A DNA stretch of 64,000 bases from a virus. Below, piece by piece: positions 16,995-25,390 of this stretch. Location: positions 1 to 64,000 of the IMG/VR virus record IMGVR_UViG_3300030389_003255. One strand, written 5' to 3'. The notes under the pieces were generated by a model. That model was not told the origin of the DNA. It worked only from the letters and a program-made list of their open reading frames with translations, and made no database searches. The stretch's first letter is position 1, and each line of letters begins with the position of its first letter. The position numbers and the translations under genes are program-made.

Positions 16995-17230
16995 AGTTGG
17001 AATTTAATAATGGTATTGTTGATGTTGAGTATGATGCTTCTCCTAGCGGAGATAAATTTGCTAGAATAAGATTATCACCAACGAAGAAAGGTTGCACCAT
17101 GAATCTATATGAAGAGATTAGTGATTGGGTTAAAACTCAAAAGATTGATGGCGAAGATTGTGAGCATACTGTATTACTTATGAAACATAAAGACCCCTAT
17201 ATGGTAGTATTCAAGAAGGTGACTGAATGA
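16991..17230 (+). CDS. hypothetical protein
   Basis: A 79-residue protein from ATG 16991, which overlaps the Cas4-like stop (ATGA); a TTG at 16982 is less likely. Beta-rich, no family recognised. The end overlaps the next gene by four bases. Confidence 0.6.
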   Translation: MKLEFNNGIVDVEYDASPSGDKFARIRLSPTKKGCTMNLYEEISDWVKTQKIDGEDCEHTVLLMKHKDPYMVVFKKVTE

Positions 17231-17601
17231 ATAATATGGATAAACTAATTCAAAACAAAGTGCTGTCTAGAGAGTGGACTTTCCAAGAGATTGCACAACT
17301 TCACTCTACTATTGACTCCCTATCAAATGAAATAGTAAGTGAAATATCTTTGAAAGAAAGATTTGAACTCATCAAAGAACTAAGAATAAAGGACGACCAT
17401 GTAGGTATTCCAATTGAACAAGTAATATCAGAATTAACTTTAATTAGCGTAAAGGTAGAAGTAGCGGAAAAAATAAGAATAATGCTTAATCAAGCAACAG
17501 TAAATTTTGGAGGTAATAAAAATGAAGTTTCCGAGAGAGATGTGGGCGGGCAGTCACATAAAAAACGCACCACAAATGAAAAGAATAATAGTAAAGAATA
17601 A
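17227..17601 (+). CDS. hypothetical helical protein
   Basis: A 124-residue helical protein with a polar, charged C-terminal tail. The last 80 bases overlap the primase gene in another frame, the largest overlap in this block. No family recognised. Confidence 0.55.
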   Translation: MNNMDKLIQNKVLSREWTFQEIAQLHSTIDSLSNEIVSEISLKERFELIKELRIKDDHVGIPIEQVISELTLISVKVEVAEKIRIMLNQATVNFGGNKNEVSERDVGGQSHKKRTTNEKNNSKE

Positions 17602-18556
17602 AAGACAATTTCAAAAGTTTGTTGCATCACACAATGGCAAAGCCAATGTATATACTACAGTGTATGACTTTGAAGAGTTTAGCGAAACTGCTAAGGTTGA
17701 TTCCTCTGTAGTGCTAAATAGAATATTCTTTGATTTTGATGCACACGAAGATGAACTGGCCGAAGCGTGGGAAGATACCAAATGTATGATTTCTTTTCTA
17801 AAAGATGCAAACTACAACTTATTTTTCTCTGGTAGAGGTTTTCATCTATTTGTGCATGGTGAGCCAACCGATACCATAAGAAATATTCAGTTCTATTTTA
17901 GAAAGGCTAAGAACTACTTAGAAAGTATAAGAGGTTACGATAACACTCTTGATGATAGAGTAGGGCAGACCACTAGACTTAGAAGAATGCCAAATACAGT
18001 TAATATGTCGGCAACTAATAGCAAAGGAGAAATGTTATTCTGCATTCCTTTATGCGAAGATGATTTAGACCTATCTATAGAAGAGATACTAAACCTTGCT
18101 ACCAAACCTAGAAGTCCTGCCAAAAAAATAAACGGAAGCAAAAAAATAATATTTCCTGTATCTCCTCCTTTGAGAGAAATTGAAGGTGAAGTAAATGTCC
18201 CTAAAACGATAGGCTCAATGCCTATATTGCCTTGTTTGTATAATGCAATAATGACAGAGAATCCATCCCATTTATCTAGAGCATATCTAGTATCTTGGTA
18301 TAGAGATTTAATATCCGGCTATCAAGATTTGAGAACGATGAAAGATAAGGAAGATACTCTGAATCTAATAGTAGATGAACTGGAAAGAGTCTTTGCTTCT
18401 TCTCAAGATGTATGGCTAGACTGGGATAAAATTACCACTAAAAATCATGCCAAGTTTACTGTTTATGGAAACTACAACACCCCCCACTGTGATAAGTTAA
18501 TTAACGAAGGATTGTGTATAGGAAAGTGTTGGAGGTATTCTAGTGCTAGTGATTGA
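17522..18556 (+). CDS. archaeo-eukaryotic primase, PriS-like with PriL-type Fe-S domain
   Basis: The start is ATG 17522 after GGAGGTAA. The 344-residue product has the AEP primase core: metal-binding F-D71-F-D73, S-G-R-G-F-H108, and R-R-M-P-N downstream. The C-terminal 120 residues resemble the PriL Fe-S domain, with N-P-S-H-L-S-R and four cysteines (one before that motif, three in H-C-D-K-L and L-C-I-G-K-C near the end). It is therefore a single-chain fusion of catalytic and large-subunit functions. It would make RNA or DNA primers for the viral polymerase. Its end overlaps the XPF-like nuclease. Confidence 0.85.
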   Translation: MKFPREMWAGSHIKNAPQMKRIIVKNKRQFQKFVASHNGKANVYTTVYDFEEFSETAKVDSSVVLNRIFFDFDAHEDELAEAWEDTKCMISFLKDANYNLFFSGRGFHLFVHGEPTDTIRNIQFYFRKAKNYLESIRGYDNTLDDRVGQTTRLRRMPNTVNMSATNSKGEMLFCIPLCEDDLDLSIEEILNLATKPRSPAKKINGSKKIIFPVSPPLREIEGEVNVPKTIGSMPILPCLYNAIMTENPSHLSRAYLVSWYRDLISGYQDLRTMKDKEDTLNLIVDELERVFASSQDVWLDWDKITTKNHAKFTVYGNYNTPHCDKLINEGLCIGKCWRYSSASD

Positions 18557-19232
18557 TTCTAGAGAAAAATCTCTGCTTGCAGATTTAGTTAAAAAGAAGG
18601 CTAAGTCGCTTAATATTAAAACTGATATTAAATGGATAGAAGTAGGTGATTATGTTTATGATGATGTATGCTTTGAGGCTAAATCAGCAGTAGATTTTCT
18701 AGGTTCAGTTCTTAGTAAAAGAATGTGGACTCAACTAGACAATATGGACAGATGTTATAAAAATAATATATTATTAATCTACGGTGATTTAGATAAGGCA
18801 ATAATGAAGGTAATAGAAAATAGTAAAAGTAAGTTACCAATACAAGGGAGAATAAAATTGTTTCACAATAAGTTTCTAGGGGGTTTATCTAGAATCATAT
18901 TAGACACAGATGTTAAACCTATTTGGGTAAAGTCTGAAGAAGAAGCCGCCCTTATTATTACTTCTGTTAGCAAGATAAAACCAGTATCAAGAGATACGAT
19001 ACAACCACAAGTGCATAAAAGATTATCAACCGACGACCTACGACTAGATTTACTAACTAGCATTAAAGGGGTGTCGATTAAAAAAGCAAAACTATTGATT
19101 AAAAACTTCGGTTCAATAATGGAAATAGGTGAATGTTCAGTAAGAGAACTATGCAAATTAGAAGGGTTTGGAGACACCCTTTCCAAAAGAATACTCTCCA
19201 CTTTAAACTCCGAAGATAAGGTGAAAATATGA
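18543..19232 (+). CDS. ERCC4/XPF-like structure-specific nuclease
   Basis: A 229-residue protein starting at GTG, inside the end of the primase gene. The ERCC4 core is visible as D-S-R-E-K (5-9), V-G-D-Y, and F-E-A-K-S. The usual Arg of E-R-K is replaced by Ala, which could weaken the active site. Two helix-hairpin-helix units close the protein (I-K-G-V-S and L-E-G-F-G). It matches the nuclease-plus-HhH layout of archaeal XPF and the Hef C-terminus, which cut branched DNA. It probably resolves replication or recombination intermediates. Confidence 0.85.
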   Translation: MLVIDSREKSLLADLVKKKAKSLNIKTDIKWIEVGDYVYDDVCFEAKSAVDFLGSVLSKRMWTQLDNMDRCYKNNILLIYGDLDKAIMKVIENSKSKLPIQGRIKLFHNKFLGGLSRIILDTDVKPIWVKSEEEAALIITSVSKIKPVSRDTIQPQVHKRLSTDDLRLDLLTSIKGVSIKKAKLLIKNFGSIMEIGECSVRELCKLEGFGDTLSKRILSTLNSEDKVKI

Positions 19233-20806
19233 ATGAAAATGAAGAATATGAAATACAAGGATATCAGGAATTATATGAGGACATAGACGACTTCAAAGAG
19301 TATGATAATGCGCTTGTAGAAAGCGAGAAAGCCTACAAAGAATCTCTGCCTAAAGTAGTATTAGACTATGTTAAGTCAGCAGAAGAAGTTTCTCACTACA
19401 ATGCTATACCCGCAAGCATAAGTTATTTTACTATATTAGGAAACATATGCAAAGACTTTGTGCATATCCCAAACGGTAGAAACCATGAAGATGTTAGAGT
19501 TCACTTTTGTTGGGTTCAAACTTCAGGGACTGGAAAAACTACATTATGGAATTTTGTAGAGGGAGTATCGGATTCTGTTTTTAATAAGATAAATCAAGAA
19601 GGAACACACCCTCCCTTTATAGACCCCGATACTAAAATAGGAGGTAAAAGATTTAGTGAAGATAATCCTAATGGGTTGCCTCTAATGGATAATGATGGCT
19701 TTCCTATTAAGTTCAATACCTTTAGTGTTATAGATTATACCGATTCTTCTCTAATTGGTAAGTTTGACCAACACATGACAGAAGAAGGAGAGAAGGAATT
19801 TAAGCGTAGAGCAGGAGTATTAGAAGGGATGGGATTAGCCCATTGGGATGAGTTTGAATACTCTGGTATCTTCAAACAAAGTCAGCACAAAGAAAACTCA
19901 ATTGTGTATCTAAATACTCTTATGAACTCACTGGCAGGTAAGTCTTGGATAATCAGTAAAGCCTTAGATTCACAAGAAGGCAGAATAATGAATTGCTATG
20001 CTATGAGGTCAGTCTTTGCTACTACTTATCCTCCTAATAATATAAATCAAGTCATGGCAGAAAAGGGGGTTCTTCAAAGAATGCTTCTGTATATTTGGGA
20101 AGTTCCTGCATACAAACAACATGAAATGCGACTTAAGCAGTATGCAAAGTCCGGAACAATTGAAGATGTAGATACTCCGGTAGAAACATTCTCTGATGAA
20201 ATGTTCGAGATTTACAAGGAACTTAGAAAGAAATACTATCAAAACGGTGGCAATCCCCTTTTGACAATTGAATACACTGATGAATATCGTTCTAGTTTGA
20301 TGGAAGCATATAGACAGTTGCTAGGTGAAATGCGAGGAGTTCCGGAAAAAGTAACTAAGTTAGCATCTACTTTCCTATCTAGAATAATGGTAACTTTGAT
20401 GAAAGTGTCTACGCTATGTTGCATAGCAGAAACATTAGAGAGAAAAGAAGAAGATAGGTTCAAGGTTACTGGAGATAATGTTCGTTCAGCAGGGCTAATT
20501 GTGCGACAATGTTATAAGACATTGTTAGAGTGGTTGGAACGAAGCCTAAGAAGTAAGAAGCCGGTATCAGCAAAAGCAGGAGAAAACTACAAAACAATGT
20601 TTACAGAAGCATATGAGGGCATGAAGAAAGATGATAAAGGCTATGTAAACAAGAAAATGTATATGTTAGAGGCTAGAAATAAATTAAAATTATCAAGGTC
20701 ACAAACATATGAGGTTTACAACAAATACGGCAAAGACTACTTTGAAGAAATCAAAGAAGGAAGAAGTTTCTACATAAGAATAAAGAAAACAGGTGATGAA
20801 GAATGA
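19229..20806 (+). CDS. P-loop ATPase, probable replicative helicase (DUF3987/primase-associated type)
   Basis: A 525-residue protein. An acidic N-terminus is followed by a RecA/AAA-like core with Walker A T-S-G-T-G-K-T-T (about residue 95). A Walker B-like A-H-W-D-E-F lies near residue 209. The C-terminus (about 440-520) looks like a winged helix. The overall layout resembles DUF3987-type helicases that sit beside primases in phages and plasmids. It follows the primase and XPF-like genes and overlaps both neighbours. No other replicative helicase is visible in the window, so it is the best candidate. An MCM relative is less likely. Confidence 0.65.
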   Translation: MNENEEYEIQGYQELYEDIDDFKEYDNALVESEKAYKESLPKVVLDYVKSAEEVSHYNAIPASISYFTILGNICKDFVHIPNGRNHEDVRVHFCWVQTSGTGKTTLWNFVEGVSDSVFNKINQEGTHPPFIDPDTKIGGKRFSEDNPNGLPLMDNDGFPIKFNTFSVIDYTDSSLIGKFDQHMTEEGEKEFKRRAGVLEGMGLAHWDEFEYSGIFKQSQHKENSIVYLNTLMNSLAGKSWIISKALDSQEGRIMNCYAMRSVFATTYPPNNINQVMAEKGVLQRMLLYIWEVPAYKQHEMRLKQYAKSGTIEDVDTPVETFSDEMFEIYKELRKKYYQNGGNPLLTIEYTDEYRSSLMEAYRQLLGEMRGVPEKVTKLASTFLSRIMVTLMKVSTLCCIAETLERKEEDRFKVTGDNVRSAGLIVRQCYKTLLEWLERSLRSKKPVSAKAGENYKTMFTEAYEGMKKDDKGYVNKKMYMLEARNKLKLSRSQTYEVYNKYGKDYFEEIKEGRSFYIRIKKTGDEE

Positions 20807-21030
20807 TGTGGGAAAATACATTTTTAGTGTTTGAAGTTAGTAAAGGGCCGAAAGTTATAATTGAATCTCTAGATAATTATGGTAAAGAGGGTTGGGAATT
20901 GTGTTCAATGCTTCTTGTTGCAGGCAATCAAATAGTAGCCTTTCTAAAAAGAAAGGTCGGAGATGAAGAACCTAAAGAAGATAAGGAAGAACAAAAGATT
21001 GCTAAACTTTGGTCTGCTGATGGTAAGTGA
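20803..21030 (+). CDS. DUF4177-like small protein
   Basis: A 75-residue protein with the pattern L-D-N-Y-G-K-E-G-W-E-L-C-S that I recall from the DUF4177 family, followed by a strand and an acidic tail. The function of the family is unknown. It overlaps the helicase stop by four bases. Confidence 0.6.
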   Translation: MMWENTFLVFEVSKGPKVIIESLDNYGKEGWELCSMLLVAGNQIVAFLKRKVGDEEPKEDKEEQKIAKLWSADGK

Positions 21031-21034
21031 TAGA

Positions 21035-21628
21035 ATGTCAGTCTTAGCACTTGACATAGAAACAAAAAATATGTCTTATGAAATAGGGGGATTCTCAAAT
21101 ACCCATATGTTTCAAGTATCTACTGTTGCCACTTGGGATGGAAATACTGGAACTGTTTATGTTGATGAAAAAGTTGATTCTTTCGCTAAGTCAGGCCATA
21201 TTATAAAATCTCTTAGAGAGTTAAAATATGATTTAGATGACAGTTTTGAAAAGGGAGTCAAACTACTAGGACATAATATAGCGGCATTTGACCTACCTAT
21301 TCTTAGAGACTCTATGGACATATATTGTATTAATAAATATATTAAAAACAATCAATATATAGATACTTCCAAAATACTTCTAAAGGAACATAAAGAAAGA
21401 TTCCAGTTGAAGAATTTAGTAAAATGCACGATGAACGACGCTAAACTTATGGATAGTGCTGATGCTCCTAAGTTGTGGAAAATGGGTCAGTATGATGAAG
21501 TAGTAGAGTATTGTATGAAAGATACTCAATTAGTTTATGACCTATGGCAGATAGGTAAGAGTCAAGGAAAAGTAAAAGCATTTTCAATAGATAAAGGAGA
21601 ACATAAAGAACTGGAGGTGAATTGGTAA
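21035..21628 (+). CDS. DEDD-type 3'-5' exonuclease (DnaQ/RNase H-like)
   Basis: The start is taken at ATG 21035, just after the previous stop; upstream in-frame ATGs would overlap it. The 197-residue product has the three exonuclease motifs: D-I-E near the N-terminus, G-H-N-I-A-A-F-D in the middle and Y-C-M-K-D near the end. The Y-x3-D form of the last motif indicates the DEDDy subfamily. It is a stand-alone nuclease, separate from the proofreading domain of the polymerase, and may degrade host DNA or trim ends. Confidence 0.85.
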   Translation: MSVLALDIETKNMSYEIGGFSNTHMFQVSTVATWDGNTGTVYVDEKVDSFAKSGHIIKSLRELKYDLDDSFEKGVKLLGHNIAAFDLPILRDSMDIYCINKYIKNNQYIDTSKILLKEHKERFQLKNLVKCTMNDAKLMDSADAPKLWKMGQYDEVVEYCMKDTQLVYDLWQIGKSQGKVKAFSIDKGEHKELEVNW

Positions 21629-21777
21629 TGGATGGTTGGGATTGGTTCGGCCTTATTGCCTTTCTAATCGTTCTTATGCTTCTGTTCTTCGCCGCTTTTG
21701 GTGGTTCTAATATCACTGACCAAAGCGTAGAAGATTACATGAGGCGTTTGATGCGAGAAGATAAAGGCGTTAAGTGA
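21628..21777 (+). CDS. 49-residue single-pass membrane protein
   Basis: ATG 21628 overlaps the exonuclease stop (TAATG). The product has an N-terminal hydrophobic helix (about residues 7-25) and a charged C-terminal tail. The stop overlaps the next start (TGATG). It is probably membrane-anchored; the role is unknown. Confidence 0.5.
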   Translation: MDGWDWFGLIAFLIVLMLLFFAAFGGSNITDQSVEDYMRRLMREDKGVK

Positions 21778-21923
21778 TGGCATTAAAAGAAGTTTGTAGA
21801 TACTGTGATGAATTAACAATACCTAGAAGAATCAGAGGATTCTATTTAGGTTCGGATGAGCAAGTTAATTTATGGGAATGTAGGCATTGTTTTGTTGTTT
21901 GGTCTGACAAGACTAGGCGGTAG
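21777..21923 (+). CDS. 48-residue zinc-ribbon protein
   Basis: The last gene of the rightward block. Two knuckles, C-R-Y-C and C-R-H-C, about 30 residues apart give a standard zinc ribbon. The stop codon lies inside the left arm of the terminator hairpin. Its role is unknown; nucleic-acid binding is likely. Confidence 0.55.
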   Translation: MALKEVCRYCDELTIPRRIRGFYLGSDEQVNLWECRHCFVVWSDKTRR

Positions 21924-21960
21924 AGGAGAAATAAAAATCTCCTCTGCCGCCCTTTTTTTT
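21916..21960 (+). terminator. hairpin plus T-tract terminator at the block junction
   Basis: The arms 21,916-21,929 and 21,938-21,951 pair over 14 bp, with one G-U pair, around an 8-base A-rich loop. The sequence continues with C and eight T (21,953-21,960). This is a typical intrinsic terminator for the rightward block. On the opposite strand the loop reads as a T-rich run, which may also stop leftward transcripts, since archaeal RNA polymerase responds to U-tracts. Confidence 0.8.
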
Positions 21961-22012
21961 GGTTTTTTAAAAATCATCAATTTTTAGATTAAGGAAAAGT
22001 GAGCCTGCAAAA

Positions 22013-22147
22013 TTAATTTTTTTCATCTAGTATAATAAATCCTATATCTTCTTTTTTATCGTAAGTTAAATAAATAGTAACAAAGCCTAAAATAAAACCA
22101 ACTAGAAAAAACACAAAGAGTTGGCACAAAATGTAATTTAAAATCAT
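22013..22147 (-). CDS. 44-residue single-pass membrane protein
   Basis: The last gene of the leftward block. It has an ATG start, a hydrophobic helix (about residues 5-29) and an acidic C-terminus. The ribosome site is weak, so it is less certain than the other small genes. Tail-end membrane proteins in tailed viruses sometimes act in lysis, but nothing here proves that. Confidence 0.4.
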   Translation of the reverse strand: MILNYILCQLFVFFLVGFILGFVTIYLTYDKKEDIGFIILDEKN

Positions 22148-22162
22148 ATAAAATCAAAGCAT

Positions 22163-22663
22163 CTACATTTCAGGAAGGTCGTGCAAAATATTCCAAAAGC
22201 CTATTTTGTTACAATAAGAATCATATTTGTGTTTCATAGCGGCAATGTAGCCATTATAAGATAATGGATTCCCACCGACCCATGAATCAAACCAACCAAT
22301 ATCCCAGTGCAAACCTGCGGGAACATTCCAAGTTTCTATATCCTCTTTAATCAGAGTAAATCTACTATCCTTTGCACAATAAGGCCAAACTAAATCTATT
22401 ACATCCTGTGAGTTTTCTATAATTGTAACTGAATTAAAAGTATGATTATTTATTAGTTCTTTATTTAGAAAACCTATTCCCAAACCTGCTACCAATATAT
22501 CTCCAGTTGCGTTATTCCAAAGCCACTTGTGCGTATGATATTCCCATGCACTATCCTTCATAATAGAACTGCCGAGGTCTAACTTAACCAATGAACACTC
22601 TCCATTATCCATTTCTACTTTCCAGTTTCCCTGCTCACCTTCCGGTATATTTATTCCCAACAT
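22163..22663 (-). CDS. SAM-dependent methyltransferase-like (Rossmann) protein
   Basis: A 166-residue protein with the class I methyltransferase core. Motif I is I-L-V-A-G-L-G-I-G, followed by a strand ending in V-T-I-I-E-N, and then a D-I-E-T-W strand. The layout recalls spermidine-synthase-like and small viral methyltransferases. No N-P-P-Y-type DNA methylase motif is present, so a DNA substrate is not indicated. It lies at the distal end of the tail-fibre genes, and modification of a virion protein or host molecule is possible. Confidence 0.6.
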   Translation of the reverse strand: MLGINIPEGEQGNWKVEMDNGECSLVKLDLGSSIMKDSAWEYHTHKWLWNNATGDILVAGLGIGFLNKELINNHTFNSVTIIENSQDVIDLVWPYCAKDSRFTLIKEDIETWNVPAGLHWDIGWFDSWVGGNPLSYNGYIAAMKHKYDSYCNKIGFWNILHDLPEM

Positions 22664-22672
22664 AATAAAACC

Positions 22673-23455
22673 TCATGTCAAAGTAATTTCTACATCATGA
22701 AATGCTTGTTCTTGATTACCTGCGGTATTTGTGCTTACTGATTTATATGATATTTCAAACACTTCGCCTGCCGAGGGATTAGAACCAGTCCTTGCTCTCA
22801 AATCAAGTAAATTAATCAAATTTATATTAAAACTTGCGGGGGTGTTTGCTAGTCCTCCCGTTCCTAAAATTCCCCAATTGCTATTATTTGCGGCAGAGGG
22901 GGTCAGAAAATTATTAGCAAAATAGGGATAATCAACTGACTTTGCTAAGGAATTCTGTAGTGGAAAATTAGGTGTTTTTGTTGCCCCAAAAGGATTAAAA
23001 GTTTGTGTTCCCGACCAACCATTATTGATTGTAAGTATTTCATAAGAAACTAATGAACCTAATCCGTTAGGAACTTGTAAGAACATAGCAATATTAAGAA
23101 ATACCTCTTCCGGCTCACTTAAAAATGGAAAATACGGGCTTGTTTGTCCTGTATTTGCTGAATTTAAAAAGGTATTAAGGGTAGAAGCAGGAAGAGTATA
23201 AGCACTTTTTATTTTATTTGTCCCAATTGCGGTTATTGTTGGAGAACTAAAACCCGTTATAGCCGTTCCTGTTCCTTGTTGTCTAGTTCCATTAATAAAA
23301 TCAAAGAATAAAACATTTCGCCACATATACAAGTCTACTCCCCCACCCGCACCACTTACAGAACTATCAGAAAAATATGCTTGATTTAATGTAACTCCCG
23401 CAGGAATAGCGTTAGCCTCATCTTCGGCACAAGAACCCGCAATAGCGTTATACAA
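22673..23455 (-). CDS. virion protein, probable tail-fibre or distal tail component
   Basis: About 260 residues, Ser/Thr/Asn/Gly-rich and beta-like, with no recognised domain. No ATG is available near the start. A TTG at 23,455, spaced about 8 bases after AGGAG and just past the preceding stop, is my choice, and further in-frame upstream TTGs exist. Composition and position between tail fibre and methyltransferase suggest an exposed structural protein. Confidence 0.55.
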   Translation of the reverse strand: MYNAIAGSCAEDEANAIPAGVTLNQAYFSDSSVSGAGGGVDLYMWRNVLFFDFINGTRQQGTGTAITGFSSPTITAIGTNKIKSAYTLPASTLNTFLNSANTGQTSPYFPFLSEPEEVFLNIAMFLQVPNGLGSLVSYEILTINNGWSGTQTFNPFGATKTPNFPLQNSLAKSVDYPYFANNFLTPSAANNSNWGILGTGGLANTPASFNINLINLLDLRARTGSNPSAGEVFEISYKSVSTNTAGNQEQAFHDVEITLT

Positions 23456-23460
23456 AATAA

Positions 23461-25041
23461 TCAAACTCCTAGTGCAATCCAATTATTACTACCGATAGCA
23501 ATACAAGTGACCGCATTATAAGTTGTTACCGTTATAGCCGCACCATTACTACCACCATTAATATTAGTAGAAACACTTGGGCTAACAGTAATACTACCGC
23601 CTGTTACATTTAGAATAGTATAATGTTCTCCCTCTGTGGAAGTAGCAGGTAAAGTTACATTTCCATTACATTTTAGATATGCTCCTGCGTGAGTTGCTTC
23701 TGTTAAAGTAGTGCTTGCTGAAACAGAAACCATTGGTAGTCTTGGGCTTCTAAATGTTCCTCCAGTAGCAACTTCTAATGTAGCAGTAGGATTTGTAGTT
23801 CCAATACCAACCTTGCCGTTTTCATCAATACGCATACTTTCCTTAACAGTCCAAGTATCATCATTAGAATCATTTTGTCTTAAAAATCTTATTTGTCCAT
23901 CATCGCTTGATGATGTATTAGTAAAAATAATACCTGCTCCTCCTCTAGCATTTGTTCCCGATGCAAAACCATCATGCGTCCCTCCACTAACTGAATCATC
24001 TAATCTTAAATTTCCACCAACCATAGCATCTCCATTATCAATTGATAAGAAAGCGTATGCTCTACTGGAAGGAGAAGTAACCTCAACAGAATTTTCTACT
24101 GCTATTGCACCGGAGGCCATTATTGATACCGTATTATCATTAGCCCCCCTTACATCTAATTTAGCATCCGGCCCATCTGTTGCATTAGAAGTAGATTGCC
24201 CTATTCTAACACTAGATAATTCACCATCTATTTTTATTACTTCTGTATCGCTTCCACCATCATTAACATTAAAATTAATATCTTTGTTAGAAACAGTATT
24301 TTTAATGGTAATATTATCGCTAGATTCTGTTATTGTAAGTTCAGCCGCAGTTCCCAAACTTAATGACTTCACGCTAGTTACTCCTGTTCCGTCTACCGAA
24401 AATACTTCCGTTAGGGTATCAGTTAAATCTCCATCAGCGTCATCATCGGTTACTATCTCAAACTTTTCATCAGCCGTATTATCGCCCAATACAAATCTAA
24501 CATCTGCATCTGCTATTTTATTATGAAAAGTAGTCTTAGTTGCACTTCCCTCAATTGACATGGCTTCTGTGTATCCTGAATTATCGTAGCCTACACTAAC
24601 GGAATGTTCAGTCTTATTTACGGTAAGATACTGAATAGGCATAGGATTACTACCGTTATGTGTAACTACTGCTATAATAGTATCTCCTGTGGTATAGTCG
24701 GGAACTTTATCCTTTGCACTAGGGCTTCTAATAACAATGGCATTATTACTAGCCACTGACACTAAATGATAGGAGTTCTCACTAGCAGTAGTTCTACCTA
24801 AAGCCAAATTATTTACTGCTGAAATACTCACCCTTTTTCCATCTCTAAAAATAACTCCTGCTCCAACATCTATTTGTGTAGCACTATCAATGGTAATGTC
24901 AAAACCGCTAATTGCATAGTTTTGACCTAATCCATCGGATAGTGATTTTATTATTCCAGTATGAGGAAAATCTACACCATCCTCTATTTGATTAAAACTC
25001 GATGTCGTGCTTTGACTATAGTAATTAGGATTGCTTACCAT
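23461..25041 (-). CDS. tail fibre / receptor-binding-like protein
   Basis: A 526-residue, Ser/Thr/Gly/Asp-rich, beta-structured protein. It contains G-K-V-G-I-G-T-T-N-P-T-A-T-L-E-V (about residue 410), a repeat unit typical of long phage fibres and S74-type spike proteins. The usual S74 chaperone domain is not seen after it. The N-terminus probably binds the baseplate. It is the best candidate for the host-recognition fibre. Confidence 0.75.
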   Translation of the reverse strand: MVSNPNYYSQSTTSSFNQIEDGVDFPHTGIIKSLSDGLGQNYAISGFDITIDSATQIDVGAGVIFRDGKRVSISAVNNLALGRTTASENSYHLVSVASNNAIVIRSPSAKDKVPDYTTGDTIIAVVTHNGSNPMPIQYLTVNKTEHSVSVGYDNSGYTEAMSIEGSATKTTFHNKIADADVRFVLGDNTADEKFEIVTDDDADGDLTDTLTEVFSVDGTGVTSVKSLSLGTAAELTITESSDNITIKNTVSNKDINFNVNDGGSDTEVIKIDGELSSVRIGQSTSNATDGPDAKLDVRGANDNTVSIMASGAIAVENSVEVTSPSSRAYAFLSIDNGDAMVGGNLRLDDSVSGGTHDGFASGTNARGGAGIIFTNTSSSDDGQIRFLRQNDSNDDTWTVKESMRIDENGKVGIGTTNPTATLEVATGGTFRSPRLPMVSVSASTTLTEATHAGAYLKCNGNVTLPATSTEGEHYTILNVTGGSITVSPSVSTNINGGSNGAAITVTTYNAVTCIAIGSNNWIALGV

Positions 25042-25042
25042 T

Positions 25043-25390
25043 CTACTCTACCTCCATAATAATAAAAATTTCTAATGTAGCATCATTAGCAATCGGGCCA
25101 ATTGCATCAAAGTTAATCCTTTGAATCATGTTTTGATTTCCCGAAGCATGATTAAATAAACCAACTTCTCTTATTGTGTTTCCATTCAAAGAAGTTCCCG
25201 CAATAGAAATTTTAGCCTCTATTACATTACTAGTAGAACTACTAGTAGTGGGGGTAATATTTAGGTTAAGAGGCACATCCAATGTGTCGCTTATCGGATT
25301 AGTAGAATTACCACCCTGTCCTACATCTGCTTTCAGCATTAATGTCTTGATATGTGTCGCCACTAATTCCTGCAATTTTTCTGTTATCAT
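25043..25390 (-). CDS. small tail/baseplate or fibre-attachment protein
   Basis: A 115-residue beta-rich protein with N-T-I-R-E-V-G-L-F-N near residue 73, a pattern I recall from tail-collar and fibre-base proteins. It lies between the hub and the fibre genes, overlaps the hub gene by four bases, and ends one base before the fibre gene. Confidence 0.55.
   Translation of the reverse strand: MITEKLQELVATHIKTLMLKADVGQGGNSTNPISDTLDVPLNLNITPTTSSSTSNVIEAKISIAGTSLNGNTIREVGLFNHASGNQNMIQRINFDAIGPIANDATLEIFIIMEVE

Noticed and set aside
23711-24526. 271-residue open frame on the + strand inside the tail fibre gene
   Set aside because: It is antisense to a gene with a clear fibre repeat and reads as Leu/Ser/Pro-rich shadow sequence.
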